DNA of 64,000 nt, taken from positions 78,217,972-78,281,971 of the forward strand of contig OX439040.1 in NCBI GenBank assembly GCA_949317995.1, written 5' to 3'. The translations under genes and the position numbers were made by a program. This stretch comes from Acholoe squamosa (Eukaryota; Annelida; Polychaeta; Phyllodocida; Polynoidae). Below, one piece after another: positions 21,039-33,262 of the stretch; the stretch's first letter is position 1, and every line of letters begins with the position of its first letter. Under the pieces are notes generated by a model. It saw only the letters and a program-made list of their open reading frames with translations, ran no database searches and was not told the DNA's origin.

Positions 21039-21514
21039 GACCCTTGATCCCTGTATCCCTCATTCAGTACTTCCAAGCTTGAAGAATACCTGTCACAAGC
21101 ATCAATAAGGAAGTTGACAGACAGACAGCTATTATTTTCCCTTGGCAGCAACCTACAATACAGTACTTGACAGACTGACAGCAGATTTTTACACTTGACA
21201 GCCAAACACACTCACACATGTATAGTCTCTATACTACTATGTATGACTTGAGTAAAAATCACTAAGAGGCAAAGGCATGTCTACATGGTGGCCCACGTCG
21301 GCTTCCGTAGTACGGTGCTATAGAATTGACCCAGGTGGATCTAAAACTATACGCCATGGATTGCAGGATTGGGGGATGTAGGTGCCATGATGGAAATGAA
21401 CCAGGTGTTCACCCACCACCTGTCAGGTCTACCACCTGTTGGTGAAGGTCATGGTGGTACTGGTGGTGTGGGAGACTGTTCGCATAAGCTAAACTGAGCA
21501 CTGATAGGATATAG

Positions 21515-21770
21515 GTACCCTCTTATGTTAAAAAAAAATTATGTTCTGTTTCACCACTTGTACTCACCACATTAGATTGAAAAGTCACCTGCCTTGTTTA
21601 AAAATAGAGTGCATTGCACAAGCAGGTACACTACTGTATGGCTCTCCTTTTATTGTTCTAGTTTTTAGTAGCTATCATTGTCAATGAAATATACTTGTAC
21701 CTGACTGACACTTCTGTGCAACATGAAAAAGGTCAACACTGAAAAAAAGTGACTGCTGCAGGTGAGGCAT
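21515..21770 (+). repeat. Dispersed repeat R, copy 1
   Basis: Shares GGTACCCTCTT, ACTCACCACATTAG, CTGCCTTGTTTAAAA and GTGACTGCTGCAGGT, in order, with 36697-36805 and/or 59557-59745. Class unknown. Confidence 0.65.
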
Positions 21771-21789
21771 TTCTTCGGCAAAACTACAC

Positions 21790-23131
21790 TGTAAAAAAAT
21801 GTCGTTGAAACAACAGTGAAATCCTTGTCCCAAAGTTGCCAGAGATCCGTCGCTATTCACAGATATTTCTTTTACATTTGTGTATGACTGTACTGCCACC
21901 TGGGGCTTCTGGTAAAAGCTTCAATGGTTCACTGCAATACAATTCTACAATGTTGTTGTACAGTAATACATTAGCCCCTATGTGCAACACCCTCCCTCCA
22001 AGTGTCATATCGTATTGCTGTCAGTGCAGGTGTACGATGGAGGTGCATCAATAGATGAAATGTGGCCTTCAAAGGGAGCAGAGTGAAAAAAAACAATGCA
22101 GGAACTGTCATGTTTGAGTACTTGTCTGTAGAGGAGCTTATCAATGGCCTACCACTAACCCCAATTAGATGGTAGCAAAATCCATCACTTTTAATGGAAG
22201 TATCTGATTTGCATGGTATTGAAAAGGCTGCACTAGTCTTTTGACCATTGGTAATTGGAGCACAGCATGTTTTAAGACAAGCAACACACTTTGTACTCAG
22301 TGACATGCTTGCTCCAATAGGGGCAGTGTTATTTTACTACCATTACCCTCAATGATAGCAATGGAAAATGACAGTGGACAGCACCTTGGAAGTGATTTTC
22401 AGCATATATCACACCATATATCCGATATTTTAAACTATCAGTTGATAAACATAAATTATTATCTTCCAAATTTACTGGAGATAAGAATTTAATTCATTTT
22501 TTATGTACTTTATTGAAATCTTGCACCATAAGTGCTTGGTGCAAAGATAAATTGCCGATATGCGCAGATTGGCGAAATGCGCCTAATGTATACACAATGA
22601 CAGCATGATATTTCCAATGAAACAAACCTCCTTAAAATTTAGGAGTCACCCCCTCGGCCATTCAAGTCCCATCCATTGTCAACTTGTTCTGTACTAATTA
22701 CTACAGGAAACTGTCGGAATAAATTATGCATTATTATTGACCCCTGCCACAATATTCTGCACCTTCTTGCATTATCGCTCATTCCTTTGCACAGTATGAA
22801 GAAATCACGTAGCAACAACTAGCACGTCGTGATCAGTTCTGTAATTGGTAATTACAGACCTGGAGGGGATTTCTCAAATCCGTAGGAGTGGAACCCTGCA
22901 GAATGATTTGAAGGGGACTATAGTAGAAGGCCAACCGTAAACCCATATTATAATAATCATTTAACGTAAAAAAAGGTTTGATTTTAAGGTTTAAAATACC
23001 CCAAAAAATAGTTTTACATTCTCCAATTTAGGTTTTGTCTTTTCTTTCTACGTATAAATTTTTTTGGGTGGTCCACTCATATCGGTTTTGGAAATTGAGC
23101 ATGAATGCTTGGCACCTGTCAAGTATGTAAT
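21790..23131. other. No gene recognised
   Basis: Only short unsupported ORFs; no repeat seen elsewhere in the window. Confidence 0.5.
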
Positions 23132-24116
23132 CCTCTTAGGGACGCTGGTGCATTAATGCATCATACTCATTTGCCAGAATGATACATGAAGGCAGCCCTG
23201 GCGAGTAAGTCACCATGGCTGCATGTATGCATCATGCCGACCATACAGGGTCGATACACTCTCAAAGGGTTGGCATGATGCTCCAGTGGAGTGCTTGTGA
23301 GTAGACTTGCCAGCATTTCATTTGTGCATCATGTCGACCAATGGGGCACGGTGCACTGCTGCATTAGCGGTCTTTAAAGGGTAAATGGTTTGATGGGTGT
23401 AACACATTATATTACTAAGTGGCCCTTGAGAGGTTAAACAGCGGCACACTTGTAATTATACAGCCATGACATGTATAATTTAGTCAGTACGACAGAAGTA
23501 ATGAAATTACGCAGTCAGCATTATGATGTATGCTTAAACCTCCAAGGGTTCCATGATACCTTTCGGTTCATGCTACTTTATTGTCATGATGCACCAATGC
23601 AGTGCTGGTGAATCTAATTAATGGCACTGCATTTGGGCATCATGACAAGACTTGTGCATCATACCAAACTCATTTAATGCTCACGATGCATGGATGCAGC
23701 ACTGGTGATCTGCACTAGCAGTCTCAAAGGCTGCATCCATGCATCATGACAACCAGTGGGCATCATGGATGAATGCATTAATGCTTAACCCTTCATAGGC
23801 CGCTGATTTATTAGTGCATCCTGCCAATCGGTCATCATGATGCACCAATGAAGTGCTGGCAAGACTGCTTGCCAGCACTTCATTGGACCATCATGCCGAC
23901 CCTATACAGGCATTGATACATATACTCCAAGATTGTCGGCATGATTTGCTAGTACTTCATTGGTGCATCATGCAGACCCTACATGCATTGATACATGTAC
24001 TCCCAGAGGGTCAGCATGATGCTTGAATGCAGCACTTGTGAGGTACTCGCCAGGGCTGCATTCATGCATCATGATGACCACTGGGTATGATGCATTAATG
24101 CATGAGTTACCCTTAA
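23132..24116. mobile_element. Cluster of three family P elements
   Basis: Three neighbouring copies at about 23132-23400, 23531-23750 and 23785-24116. The last is the most complete, starting TTAACCCTTCATAGGCCGCTG and ending TTACCCTTAAATGGTTAA. Each shows the paired CAATGAAGTGCTGG and ATGCAGC stems. Confidence 0.85.
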
Positions 24117-24666
24117 ATGGTTAAATCACACCACCCAGTGATTCTTGTTGAAGGGATTTGTGCGTATGATGCCCTCATGGAGGCCTCCTCCTCTGCCTAC
24201 AGATGAGAATGATATTTTTGAAGCATGGTACAAAATGGTATGCTTAATAAATCTATAAAATTCCTTTGATCACCATACAATATTACATAGTACCACTTAA
24301 AAACAGATATAACCTTCAATTTAGGCAGTTGATGAAAAAAAAGTGTAGTGAGTGAATTCCATTTCTAACACTATTTAAAACATTATATCTTGTTGATGTG
24401 ATATTCTCAGTATCAAAAATGCATTGTCCTTCTTGATGTTTAGTTTATCAGTTGATACCAAAAGATTGAATAGGTTACTATACTTTATAGACTAATTTCA
24501 TAAATACACTAGGTAGTATATATGAGGTTGCATTTTCAGCATCACCGTAAGGTTTTCATGAATATTATTTGGGTCGGCACATTCCTTGGTGAGCATAAAC
24601 ATATAGTATACTGGGAGATGTGTTAAATGTAGACAGGAAGGTAGCCCCGGGGACAAGGCCAACCTT
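24117..24666. other. No gene recognised
   Basis: AT-rich, no supported ORF or repeat. Confidence 0.5.
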
Positions 24667-24909
24667 TGGCCCTTTAAAACCACATAATGCCCAAATGTAC
24701 CTTTTGCCGTCATTAGGCAGGAATGCAGCCCTGGTGAGTATCTCGCCAGGACTGCATTCATGCATCATGCCGACCCTACAGGGTTGATGCACTTACATCG
24801 GGTCAGTATCATGCATCAATGTAGCAGCAGACTCACCCGTAATTCATTTGTGCATCATGCCAACAAATCATGAGCTGTGCATTAAATACATCAGCAGCCT
24901 TTAAGGGGA
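24667..24909. mobile_element. Family P element
   Basis: Bounded by GGCCCTTTAAAA and CAGCCTTTAAGGGG; contains the GAATGCAGCCCTGGTGAG stem and its inverse. Confidence 0.8.
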
Positions 24910-25088
24910 AAGGGAGAAGTGAGACATCAGGACTACATTTATGCATCTTTGATCAGACTATAAATCAACATATATAGTGATGAGTCCTTCCTCTCCTTCC
25001 CCGTCTCACTCATTCATCATGGCTGAGTGCTGCAGACAGCTATAGTGTTTGAGGAACAAGACAAGCAGGGAGCTGAACCCTTTGATGG
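24886..25088 (+). repeat. Direct duplication, copy 1 (copy 2 at 25971-26168)
   Basis: Near-identical 200-bp segments about 1.08 kb apart, sharing TTTATGCATCTTTGATCAGA, CCTTCCTCTCCTTCCCC and CAGCTATAGTGTTTGAGGAA. Both begin at the end of a family P element, so the duplication probably included that element. Confidence 0.85.
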
Positions 25089-25251
25089 TTGTTCATCATG
25101 CTGGTCTGTTTTGGCATATGTGCTAAAATTGGTGCACAGTTATATGCAGTGATACTGCTTACACACACTCTAGCAGCAACTGTCAATGGGCTATAAATAC
25201 CCCTATACGTAAGCAGTACAACCACCTGCACGTAAGGTACAATGTACTTCA

Positions 25252-25511
25252 GGAGGCCATTTCTTAACACACTTCGACTGCTGTCCTTTAAATCGTAGTG
25301 AGAACCTAATGATTTGGCCATAACAGTACCATGCACTAGTAGTCCCTAATATCTGCACCAGTATGACTGCCCTACTAAACCTTATGTGATTACTGCATAT
25401 CTGCTAATCGTAGTGAGCAGTCATAGGGCAGTTCCTAAGATAGCCTGGCTTATCCTTGGCATTTTTAAATCGTAGTGGCTGTGTGTAGTCGTAGTACATT
25501 GAGAAATGGCA
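25252..25511. mobile_element. MITE S, copy 1
   Basis: About 260 bp starting GGAGGCCATTTCTTAACACA and ending in the inverse (CATTGAGAAATGGC). It contains repeated TCGTAGTG motifs and is strongly similar to 27286-27549. The right end is slightly eroded. Confidence 0.85.
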
Positions 25512-25728
25512 TCCCGGTATGTAGGTTCATATCTACAGCAGGTACAACTGTATTTCAGAATCATAAGGACTCGACTGTATACCCATGTGGTGGGCAGACC
25601 GTGGATGTTTATCCCTTGACCACCAACTTATCCTTTATCTCCATGCAATGGATGGTAAATGTTAAAGTGTGTCTTAGGGAATGATTAATTATTTTTAAAT
25701 TGACCAACGCCCTCGACGATCTCACACC

Positions 25729-26000
25729 CTTTTAACCTATAGTGACGTTGATGCACTTACATAGGGACAGTATCATGCATCGATGAAGTGGCAGACTCAC
25801 CAGCACCTCACTGGCACATCATGCCAACCAATAAGCGATGCGCTAATTCATTTGCGGACTTAAACCCTTCAACAGCTGCTCAGCATGATGCACCATTGAA
25901 GGTGATAATTCAGTAATCATCAAAGCTGCATCCATGAGTCAGAACGACCAATGGGATTGATGCATTAATGCATCAGCGGCCCTTAAAGCTTTAAAGGGAT
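25729..26000. mobile_element. Family P element
   Basis: Starts at TTTTAACCTATAG and ends CATCAGCGGCCCTTAAAG, with degenerate inner stems. Confidence 0.75.
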
Positions 26001-26168
26001 AGGGAGAAGTTGGACTAGATTTATGCATCTTTGATCAGACAATAAATCAACATATTGTGATGGGTCCTTCCTCTCCTTCCCCATCTCTCTCACTCATCAT
26101 GACTGAGTGCTGCAGGCAGCTATAGTGTTTGAGGAACAAGACGAGCAGGGAGCTTAACCCTTTGATGG
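25971..26168 (+). repeat. Direct duplication, copy 2
   Basis: Second copy of 24886-25088; few substitutions and small indels. Confidence 0.85.
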
Positions 26169-26310
26169 CTGCTGATGCAGGAGTACATCATGCCCATTGG
26201 TCATCATGATGTACCAATGAAGTGCTGGCAAGTCTGCTCTTCACCACTTCCTTGGAGCATCACACCGACCCTCCTGGAGTATAATTATGTATCCACCCCG
26301 TGGATACATA
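26153..26310. mobile_element. Truncated family P element
   Basis: Left half only: TTAACCCTTTGATGGCTGCTG, then the CAATGAAGTGCTGGCAAG stem and its partner. It breaks off near a short inverted pair TATGTATCCAC/GTGGATACATA. Confidence 0.8.
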
Positions 26311-26643
26311 ATGCAATGGATTGTACATGCAATGGATTGTACATGTTTGTTTTTTTGTGTTTTTTTTTTTTTAATTTTTTTTTTATAATTTGAAAAAATA
26401 AATCAGAATCATGTAAGCCTAAATGATATTCGGTCGACTGTCCACTTAGTTAACTCAGTTCCATTTCTGAAGTTAAGTGTGAAAGTTTTGGGTGGTAATA
26501 TTTCTATTGGTGTATATAGCGTATGACCTAGCAAAAGGAATACACATTATTAACGCATCACTACAAATACCTTACACCATCAGTGTGTTATAGTGTGTCT
26601 TATATCCAAATTATAAACTAAAGGTATATTCTGACCTGACCTC

Positions 26644-26736
26644 CCAGACCTGACCCAATTCACAAAACCTCCTGCCAGAACTGACCCAATTCACAAAACC
26701 CCCTTCCAGAACTGACCTAATTCTTCAAACCTCCTG
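26644..26736 (+). repeat. 31-bp tandem repeat, three copies
   Basis: Units of the type CAGAACTGACCCAATTCACA followed by AAACCTCCTGC, with a few substitutions. Confidence 0.85.
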
Positions 26737-27285
26737 CTGGCCCCCCTACCTGTAGAAAGTAAAAATAAACATACAGTAGGAACAATGGGGTGCAGAACCA
26801 GGTGGAGTATAATGAGGAAATAATGACACTCTGACATTTTAAATGTATACAAGTGCACCATACTTAATTTTTCCGTAATAAAATCCAATTTTAAAGATTA
26901 AATTCAAAATATTTCTGTCTAACCGGTTTTGTCTTCTATATGAACCACACTTTCACTCCACAAATTCCTATTTAGTGATTAGTGTTTGTCTCCAGACAGT
27001 CACTTATAGTGACATATCATGTTAATTATAGCATAATCAACAACTCGATCAAGTCTAGATGGCCCTTTAAGTACTAGTGTTTATGTCGTTTAAGGTGATA
27101 TATACTGTGCATGACCATAACCTGGGTTCGGCTAATTTGACCAATCTAGAACTCACCTGAAGGTGTTAATTGTAAACTTCTTGTAGTGCAGATGCTGTGA
27201 AAGGTAAATATTCCCCCTGTGCCTGATTTGACATGGATCAACTAGTTGATGACATAGCAGATAACTACATGTTTAACATGACCCT
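26737..27285. other. No gene recognised
   Basis: No supported ORF or repeat. Confidence 0.5.
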
Positions 27286-27549
27286 GGAGGCCATTTCTTA
27301 ACACACTACGACTGCTGCCCTTAAAATCGTAGTGAGAACCTAATAATTTGGCCATAACAGTACCATGCACTAGTAGTCCTTAATGTGTGCACCAGTACGA
27401 CTGCCCTACTGAACCTTATGCAAAATACTGCATAGCTGCTAATCGTAGTGAGCAGTCGTAGGGCAGTTCCCACGATAGCCTGGCTTATTCTTGGCATTTT
27501 TAAAGTGTCATGGCTGTGTGTAGTCGTAGTGCATTGAGAAATGGCCTCC
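27286..27549. mobile_element. MITE S, copy 2
   Basis: 264 bp with terminal inverted repeats GGAGGCCATTTCTTAACACA (left) and the inverse of GGAGGCCATTTCTCAATGCA (right). TGACC occurs on both sides of the ends, giving a possible imperfect target-site duplication. Non-coding. Confidence 0.85.
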
Positions 27550-27639
27550 TGACCTAATTAGCCAATCTATAAGACGACTGAAGTTGAAGATCTTAAATAA
27601 GTGCAAGCAGTATAAGGGGATTAAACTTGATCTTAGGTA

Positions 27640-27735
27640 CTAAAACCATTATTCAAATAATTGCCTGTCTTTTATAAGCACTGTTGGTACAGTACGATTG
27701 ATAGCAATGAGTGCCCGGGCGCTTGTAGAGGCAAC
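27640..27735 (+). repeat. Dispersed AATAAGC-rich repeat, short copy
   Basis: ATTCAAATAATTGCC, TTGGTACAGTACGATTGA and GAGTGCCCGGGC parallel phrases of the copy at 52780-52980. Confidence 0.45.
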
Positions 27736-28841
27736 TATGGTAAATGCATTCTTCTAGTGTAAGGTAATTCATATTCAGACTCACCCTTATTTGACATGTA
27801 TCAATAATTTGTTCATAATGCATGATCTATAAATACATATGTATAGATTTAATATGACCATGACATGGATTTGACCAATTAGGACAGTCTTTAATAATTA
27901 AATTATCTATCGACACAAGGCCAAAAGTAGCATAGTAGTTATAATTTCCTGGGCACCCTTTTTTATTGAGTCGTGAAGAACATTAAGAATAAGAAAGAAT
28001 CCCTCTCCATTTTGCGTATTGTGATACTGTTTTAAGTGCTTATATAAGATCTATTTCAGTACCTCCTTACCCCCAGCGCCTGTTCAGAATAGACGCTTAC
28101 TTGAGACTGTGGTACTTGAACGAGGCACCACACCAAATTTTCAAACAAGCTGAATGGGGAATGTTTTATGCTTCAGCCGATTTTTGGACAATTGTACAAA
28201 AGGTCGAATGATTAACGAGTCAACGTATTCTCCAACATCTGTTTCTTATAAATGTGAGTCTCCTTTATTTCAATCAGAACACTCATTGATTCGACTGATG
28301 CGTTTTATGGTTCAGTTAGTCAAAGAAATAGAAAGGGGCCTGTAGCCCTACATCTTACCCTCAAACCACTTCTTGTTATAGTTTTCTGAAATAAGCATAG
28401 ATACACGTAGATGATTTGCCAGTTCCTGTTTTATTTACTTGACTGTTTTCTTTTTTACTTAATAATATATTCATTGTTTTTTTTTTTCCTTTCCTTTGCT
28501 TATTCTTCCTCTGGTTTCTACCAGCCCCCTTTCGTTTTTTTTCTTCTTTTTTATAACCATTCTTAGAGTATGTATTGACTCTAGGACATGGCATTAGGGA
28601 AGACAAAAATACTGCATAATTGAAATAAAATCTTAATGCTGATATAATTTGTTTTTTAATAGATTGTCTTTCCTACCTTCTCGTGTTGCAGGTGAAGAGT
28701 TCCAGGTGTAATTGAAATACGAGGACGTAGCGTCCTTGACAGCCAGCACGGGTATCTGGAGGCACGCCAAGTGATATCTTGGCACATCTTGGTATAGCTA
28801 CACTTTAAGGAGCAATAATCTTTTAACATCAGAGGATGGGG
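27736..28841. other. No gene recognised
   Basis: Contains T-rich runs near 28475-28560 and no supported ORF. Confidence 0.5.
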
Positions 28842-28992
28842 TGGCAAGTAACTTCCCAGGGCTACATTCAGCCATCATGCCAATGATACGCCAATGAAGT
28901 GCTGGTGAGTAGTCTGGCTGGCACTTCATTGGCGCATCATGACGACCGATGTGCTGGATGCACTCTAGCATTAGCCTCAAGTAAAGGGTTAA
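28842..28992. mobile_element. Family P element, partial
   Basis: CAATGAAGTGCTGGTGAG stem and inverse are present; the left end is truncated and the right end reads AAGTAAAGGGTTAA. Confidence 0.8.
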
Positions 28993-29277
28993 GGAGAGGG
29001 GAGGGACAAAAATGACCTTTTCTTCTTTTATCAGCAAAGGTCTGGCGCATTAATATCTAGGGTCATATAAAGTTTTAAGGTGCACATTTATGCCTGAAAT
29101 TCGGCTCCTCTGGCATAGGCAACTAAAAGATCTTTAGGGAGAGAAGGCAATTTTGTCCAACCCCTTTTGCTAAAAATAAAGATCACTTCCTTACCAAATC
29201 AAAATATCAACTTACGAAGCCCTGGTTAGACTATCCTGAAGTGCATCAACCCTGTCAGGGTCAACACAATGCATAAA

Positions 29278-30975
29278 TGTAGCCCTGGCGAGTCACTCGT
29301 CAGGGTTATGTATAACCCTGGCGAGTGAAGTTATGTACAACCCTGGTGAGGGAGGTTATATACAACCCTGGTGAGGGAGGTTATATACAACCCTGGTGAG
29401 GGAGGTTATATACAACCCTGGTGAGGGAGGTTATGCACAACCCTGGCGAGCGATGTTATGTACAACCCTGGCGAGTGACGTTATGTACAACCCTGGTGAG
29501 GGAGGTTATATACAACCCTGGTGAGGGAGGTTATATACAACCCTGGTGAGGGAGGTTATGCACAACCCTGGTGAGGGAGGTTATGCACAACCCTGGCGAG
29601 TTATGTTATGTACAACCCTGGTGAGTGACGTTATGTACAACCCTGGTGAGGGAGGTTATATACAACCCTGGTGAGGGAGGTTATATACAACCCTGGCGGG
29701 TGACGTTATGTACAACCCTGGCGAGTGAGGTACAACCCTGGGGAGTGACGTTATGTACAACCCTGGTGAGTGACGTTATGTACAACCCTAGTGAGGGAGG
29801 TTATATACAACCCTGGTGAGTGATGTTATGTATAACCCTGGCGAGTGACATTATGTATAACCCTGGTGAGGGAGGTTATATACAACCCTGGTGAGTGATG
29901 TTATGTATAACCCTGGCGAGTGACATTATGTATAACCCTGGCAAGTGACGTTATGTACAACCCTGGCGAGTGACGTTATGTACAACCCTGGTGAGTGACG
30001 TTATATATAACCCTGGTGAGGGAGGTTATATACAACCCTGGTGAGTGATGTTATGTATAACCCTGGCAAGTGACGTTATGTACAACCCTGGCGAGTGACG
30101 TTATGTACAACCCTGGTGAGGGAGGTTATATACAACCCTGGTGAGGGAGGTTATATACAACCCTGGCGGGTGATGTTATGTACAACCCTGGTGAGTGACG
30201 TTATATATAACCCTGGTGAGGGAGGTTATATACAACCCTGGTGAGTGATGTTATGTATAACCCTGGCAAGTGACGTTATGTACAACCCTGGCGAGTGACG
30301 TTATGTACAACCCTGGTGAGTGAGCTTATGTACAACCCTGGCGAGTGAGGTTTTGTATAACCCTGGCGAGTGAGGTTATGCACAACCTGGCGAGTGAGGT
30401 TATGCACAACCCTGGTGAGTGACGTTATGTACAACCCTGGCGAGTGACGTTATGTACAACCCTGGCGAGTGACGTTATGCACAACCCTGGCGAGTGTCGT
30501 TATGTACAACCCTGGTGAGTGACGTTATGTATAACCCTGGCGAGTGATGTTATATACAACCCTGGTGAGTGACGTTATATACAACCCTGGTGAGTGACGT
30601 TGTGTATAACCCTGCTGAGTGACGTTATGCACAACCTTGGTGAGGGACGTTATGTATAACCCTGGTGAGTGAAGTGATATACAACCCTGGTGAGTGACGT
30701 TATGTATAACCCTGGTGAGTGAAGTTTTATACAACCCTGGTGAGGGACGTTATGTATAACCCTGGCGAGTGACATTATGCACAACCCTGGTGAGTGACGT
30801 TATGTATAACCCTGGTGAGTGAAGTTATATACAACCCTGGTGAGGGACGTTATGTATAACCCTGGCGAGTGACATTATGAACAACCCTGGTGAGTGATGT
30901 TATGTATAACCCTGGCGAGTGACGTTATATACAACCCTGGCGAGTGACGTTTTGCACAACCCTGGCAAGTCACTC
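29278..30975 (+). repeat. 25-bp minisatellite derived from family P
   Basis: About 68 units of the type TTATGTACAACCCTGGCGAG plus TGACG. The first unit continues a family P fragment (29241-29310) where GTAGCCCTGGCGAGTCACTC and its inverse form the usual stem, so the array appears to have expanded from one arm of that stem. Sub-variants GTGAGGGAGG and GCGAGTGACG alternate in blocks. Confidence 0.95.
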
Positions 30976-31053
30976 TACATTGATCTATTCTGGCAGCCCT
31001 TTGAAGGAAAAGACAACCCTTTTTTCATGATGGCTTACATTGATAGTACTTTT

Positions 31054-31443
31054 ATTGAATAAATAGATTCAGCCATAGGAACATATAACACATCCACTAT
31101 CATAAGGGCAGGAAGGAGAGCTCTCTAATTCAGAGTATGATGTCACAGGAGACCAGATGCAGCCCATTATTGACTGCACAGTATGTCTCTCTCCATATAA
31201 ATAGTGCTTACAAGTGTCTGTAAATCCTGCTTCCACATTTCCTCATATTACCAGTGCTACAATAGACAAATTGGGTTACACTGCATGATAAAAGGTTGTT
31301 TTACATTTTACTGTTACCATTAAAACATATCTCGTAACACCCTCTATGCTCAAACATTGCAGCACCTGATGCATCTGGTCTCTTGTGACGTCATACTCTG
31401 CAGCAGATGTGTTATAAAATATGACTGAATCTTTTTATTCAAT
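31054..31443. mobile_element. 390-bp TIR element
   Basis: Ends ATTGAATAAATAGATTCAG (left) and CTGAATCTTTTTATTCAAT (right). Inner arm pairs include ACACATC/GATGTGT and AGTATGATGTCAC/GTGACGTCATACT. Non-coding, MITE-like. Confidence 0.8.
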
Positions 31444-31570
31444 CAAGATACTACCAAAATGATCTATCATGAAAATAGGGTTGTATTTTCCTTTAAATGA
31501 TAAAAGTGCTATCACCTAAATACTCGTTTAATGCTTGTGCACGTTGCTAGGGCTGCATCCGTGCACCATT

Positions 31571-31735
31571 AAAATCAAAAGGCAAGATACATTTATTAAA
31601 ATCAAACGGCAAGATACATTTATTGAAATCAAAAGGTAAGATACATTTATTGAAATCAAAAGGCAAGATACATTTATTGAAATCAAAAGGCAAGATACAT
31701 TTATTGAAATCAAAAGGCAAGATGGATTTATGCAG
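31571..31735 (-). repeat. 27-bp tandem repeat
   Basis: Six units of the type GGCAAGATACATTTATTGAA plus ATCAAAA. The nine-residue periodic ORFs on the minus strand arise because 27 is divisible by three. Confidence 0.95.
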
Positions 31736-33262
31736 GGTCTGACTTTTGTGGGTATAGGTACCAACTATGTAGTCCCACCTTTCCATGCTTGAGGAATTTG
31801 ACATCCCTATGTGTATAAAATAGCCCCTACTAAGTTTCTCTTACTATATTAAGCAATATATATTTTCAAAACAAAATAAAAAAAACAACAACTCAAACTT
31901 CTATAACAATGGTAAATTTATAAATTAACATAACCAACATTCAAAAATGTTTGAGCATGAAATCAAGAAAATATTTATCCAGGAAGTCTTAGCCCCCTAT
32001 TTCTTTTCATACCAAATGAGTCACCCCCCCCCCCCACTATATCCCCCAGGTCCTACGGCAGTTAAAGGTAAACCTCATCTTGCCCTCAGGCCACTTCCTC
32101 TACTGACAAAGTTTGTGTAATGAAGATTTATTCTCTTACTTTTGTCCAGCAGCGGTGAGTACCTCTTCGTATGTCTTTTATAGGTCACTAGATAGATGCA
32201 GACAGCCAATCATATCTTAACCCTGTCAGCGCAGGGTCCATTGGTCAGCAAAAAAAATAAAATGGTGACTTGACTCGCCAGCACTTCATTTTATATCATC
32301 CCTTGTTTTAAAGATCTAACCCTTTAGCTAATCATGTTCATGTCAATAATGGCGGGGAGGGGTAGATTTTGATGGATTATGCATGTTGAATAGATCTTTA
32401 AAGTATGCCCTTGACTGATGGTGCAAAGGTATGATTTTGGATTGTTAACCCTGTCCCTTTTTCGTAGTCTATTAAAAATGCAACCAGTGCTATGTAGTCC
32501 TTAAACCTTTAAGATCCACATAGTACTTGGCTTATTCCATTGTGCCCGACCTCCAGCAATGTAAGACACCACCCGCCCCTTCCTCAACTTCATCCAACTG
32601 CAGGGAAGGAAGACCTATTTACAAAAAAAAATATTTGAGTATATTGTGTGACCTATGTCAAACATTAATCCAGAGTGTTCATCGTAAGTTGCTGTTTCTT
32701 CTTTTTTCATTTCAAGGAGCTCACGTGTTGCAGTCTTCATTCATCATAATGGGGAAGGAGAGATTACTATCTAGGTTATCCCTAATTTATAACTAGCCAA
32801 AATAAAAAAAAAAAGTTTTGTTTACTGCGCAAGATTGCCACTGAACCCCTTTAGAAACATATTTGGGTCAAAGAACTAGTCTCATACTTTCACCATAATA
32901 TTATACTCTATTTCACTATGCAGTAGGTACAATGTATATCCTATGCTCTTCAAACCCCCCTCCCTCACCTCCAAAAAAGGGGAAAAAAAGAAAAAGGGGG
33001 GGGAAGAAATGCTGCATCCTTCGCACTGTCTCGGTTCTGACCGTCGTCGTTGTGTTGCATGCATATCAATACCATATATGTATACAGAATGTATAGCTAT
33101 ATTATTCCATTCTGCATTGGGCCTGGTTTAGAGGTCAAAGGTCACACCTTGAGGCTCTAATGTATTCATGAGCCTGGGGTGCCTCTTCTTGCATCTGGAC
33201 GTTTTCTCATATGCCTCATTTGCACTTACTTCTCTATACTATTGCCATATGTCCACATAGAG
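31736..33262. other. No gene recognised
   Basis: Holds a C-run at about 32026, a degenerate family P fragment near 32260-32300 and a purine-rich run at 32975-33010. No supported ORF. Confidence 0.5.

Larger units (their letters stand above)
18301..21312. mobile_element. 3-kb foldback element with layered low-complexity arms
   Basis: The outer inverted repeats of about 260 bp are 18301-18565 and 21050-21312 (shared GAAGCCGACGTGGGCCACCA and a CTGTCTGTCTGTCAA phrase). Inward, 18565-18890 is purine-rich (GGGA, GAGT) and pairs with pyrimidine-rich 20160-20780. Further in, 18890-19800 is filled with AGGTCAAA-type hexamers and pairs with TTTGACCT-type hexamers at 19805-20160. The symmetry centre is near 19805. 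There is no coding sequence; the Pro/Ser/His-rich ORFs here are low-complexity artefacts. Confidence 0.85.

Noticed and set aside
31528-31804. Proteins with nine-residue repeats
   Set aside because: A 27-bp tandem repeat keeps all frames periodic; the two ORFs overlap in different frames.
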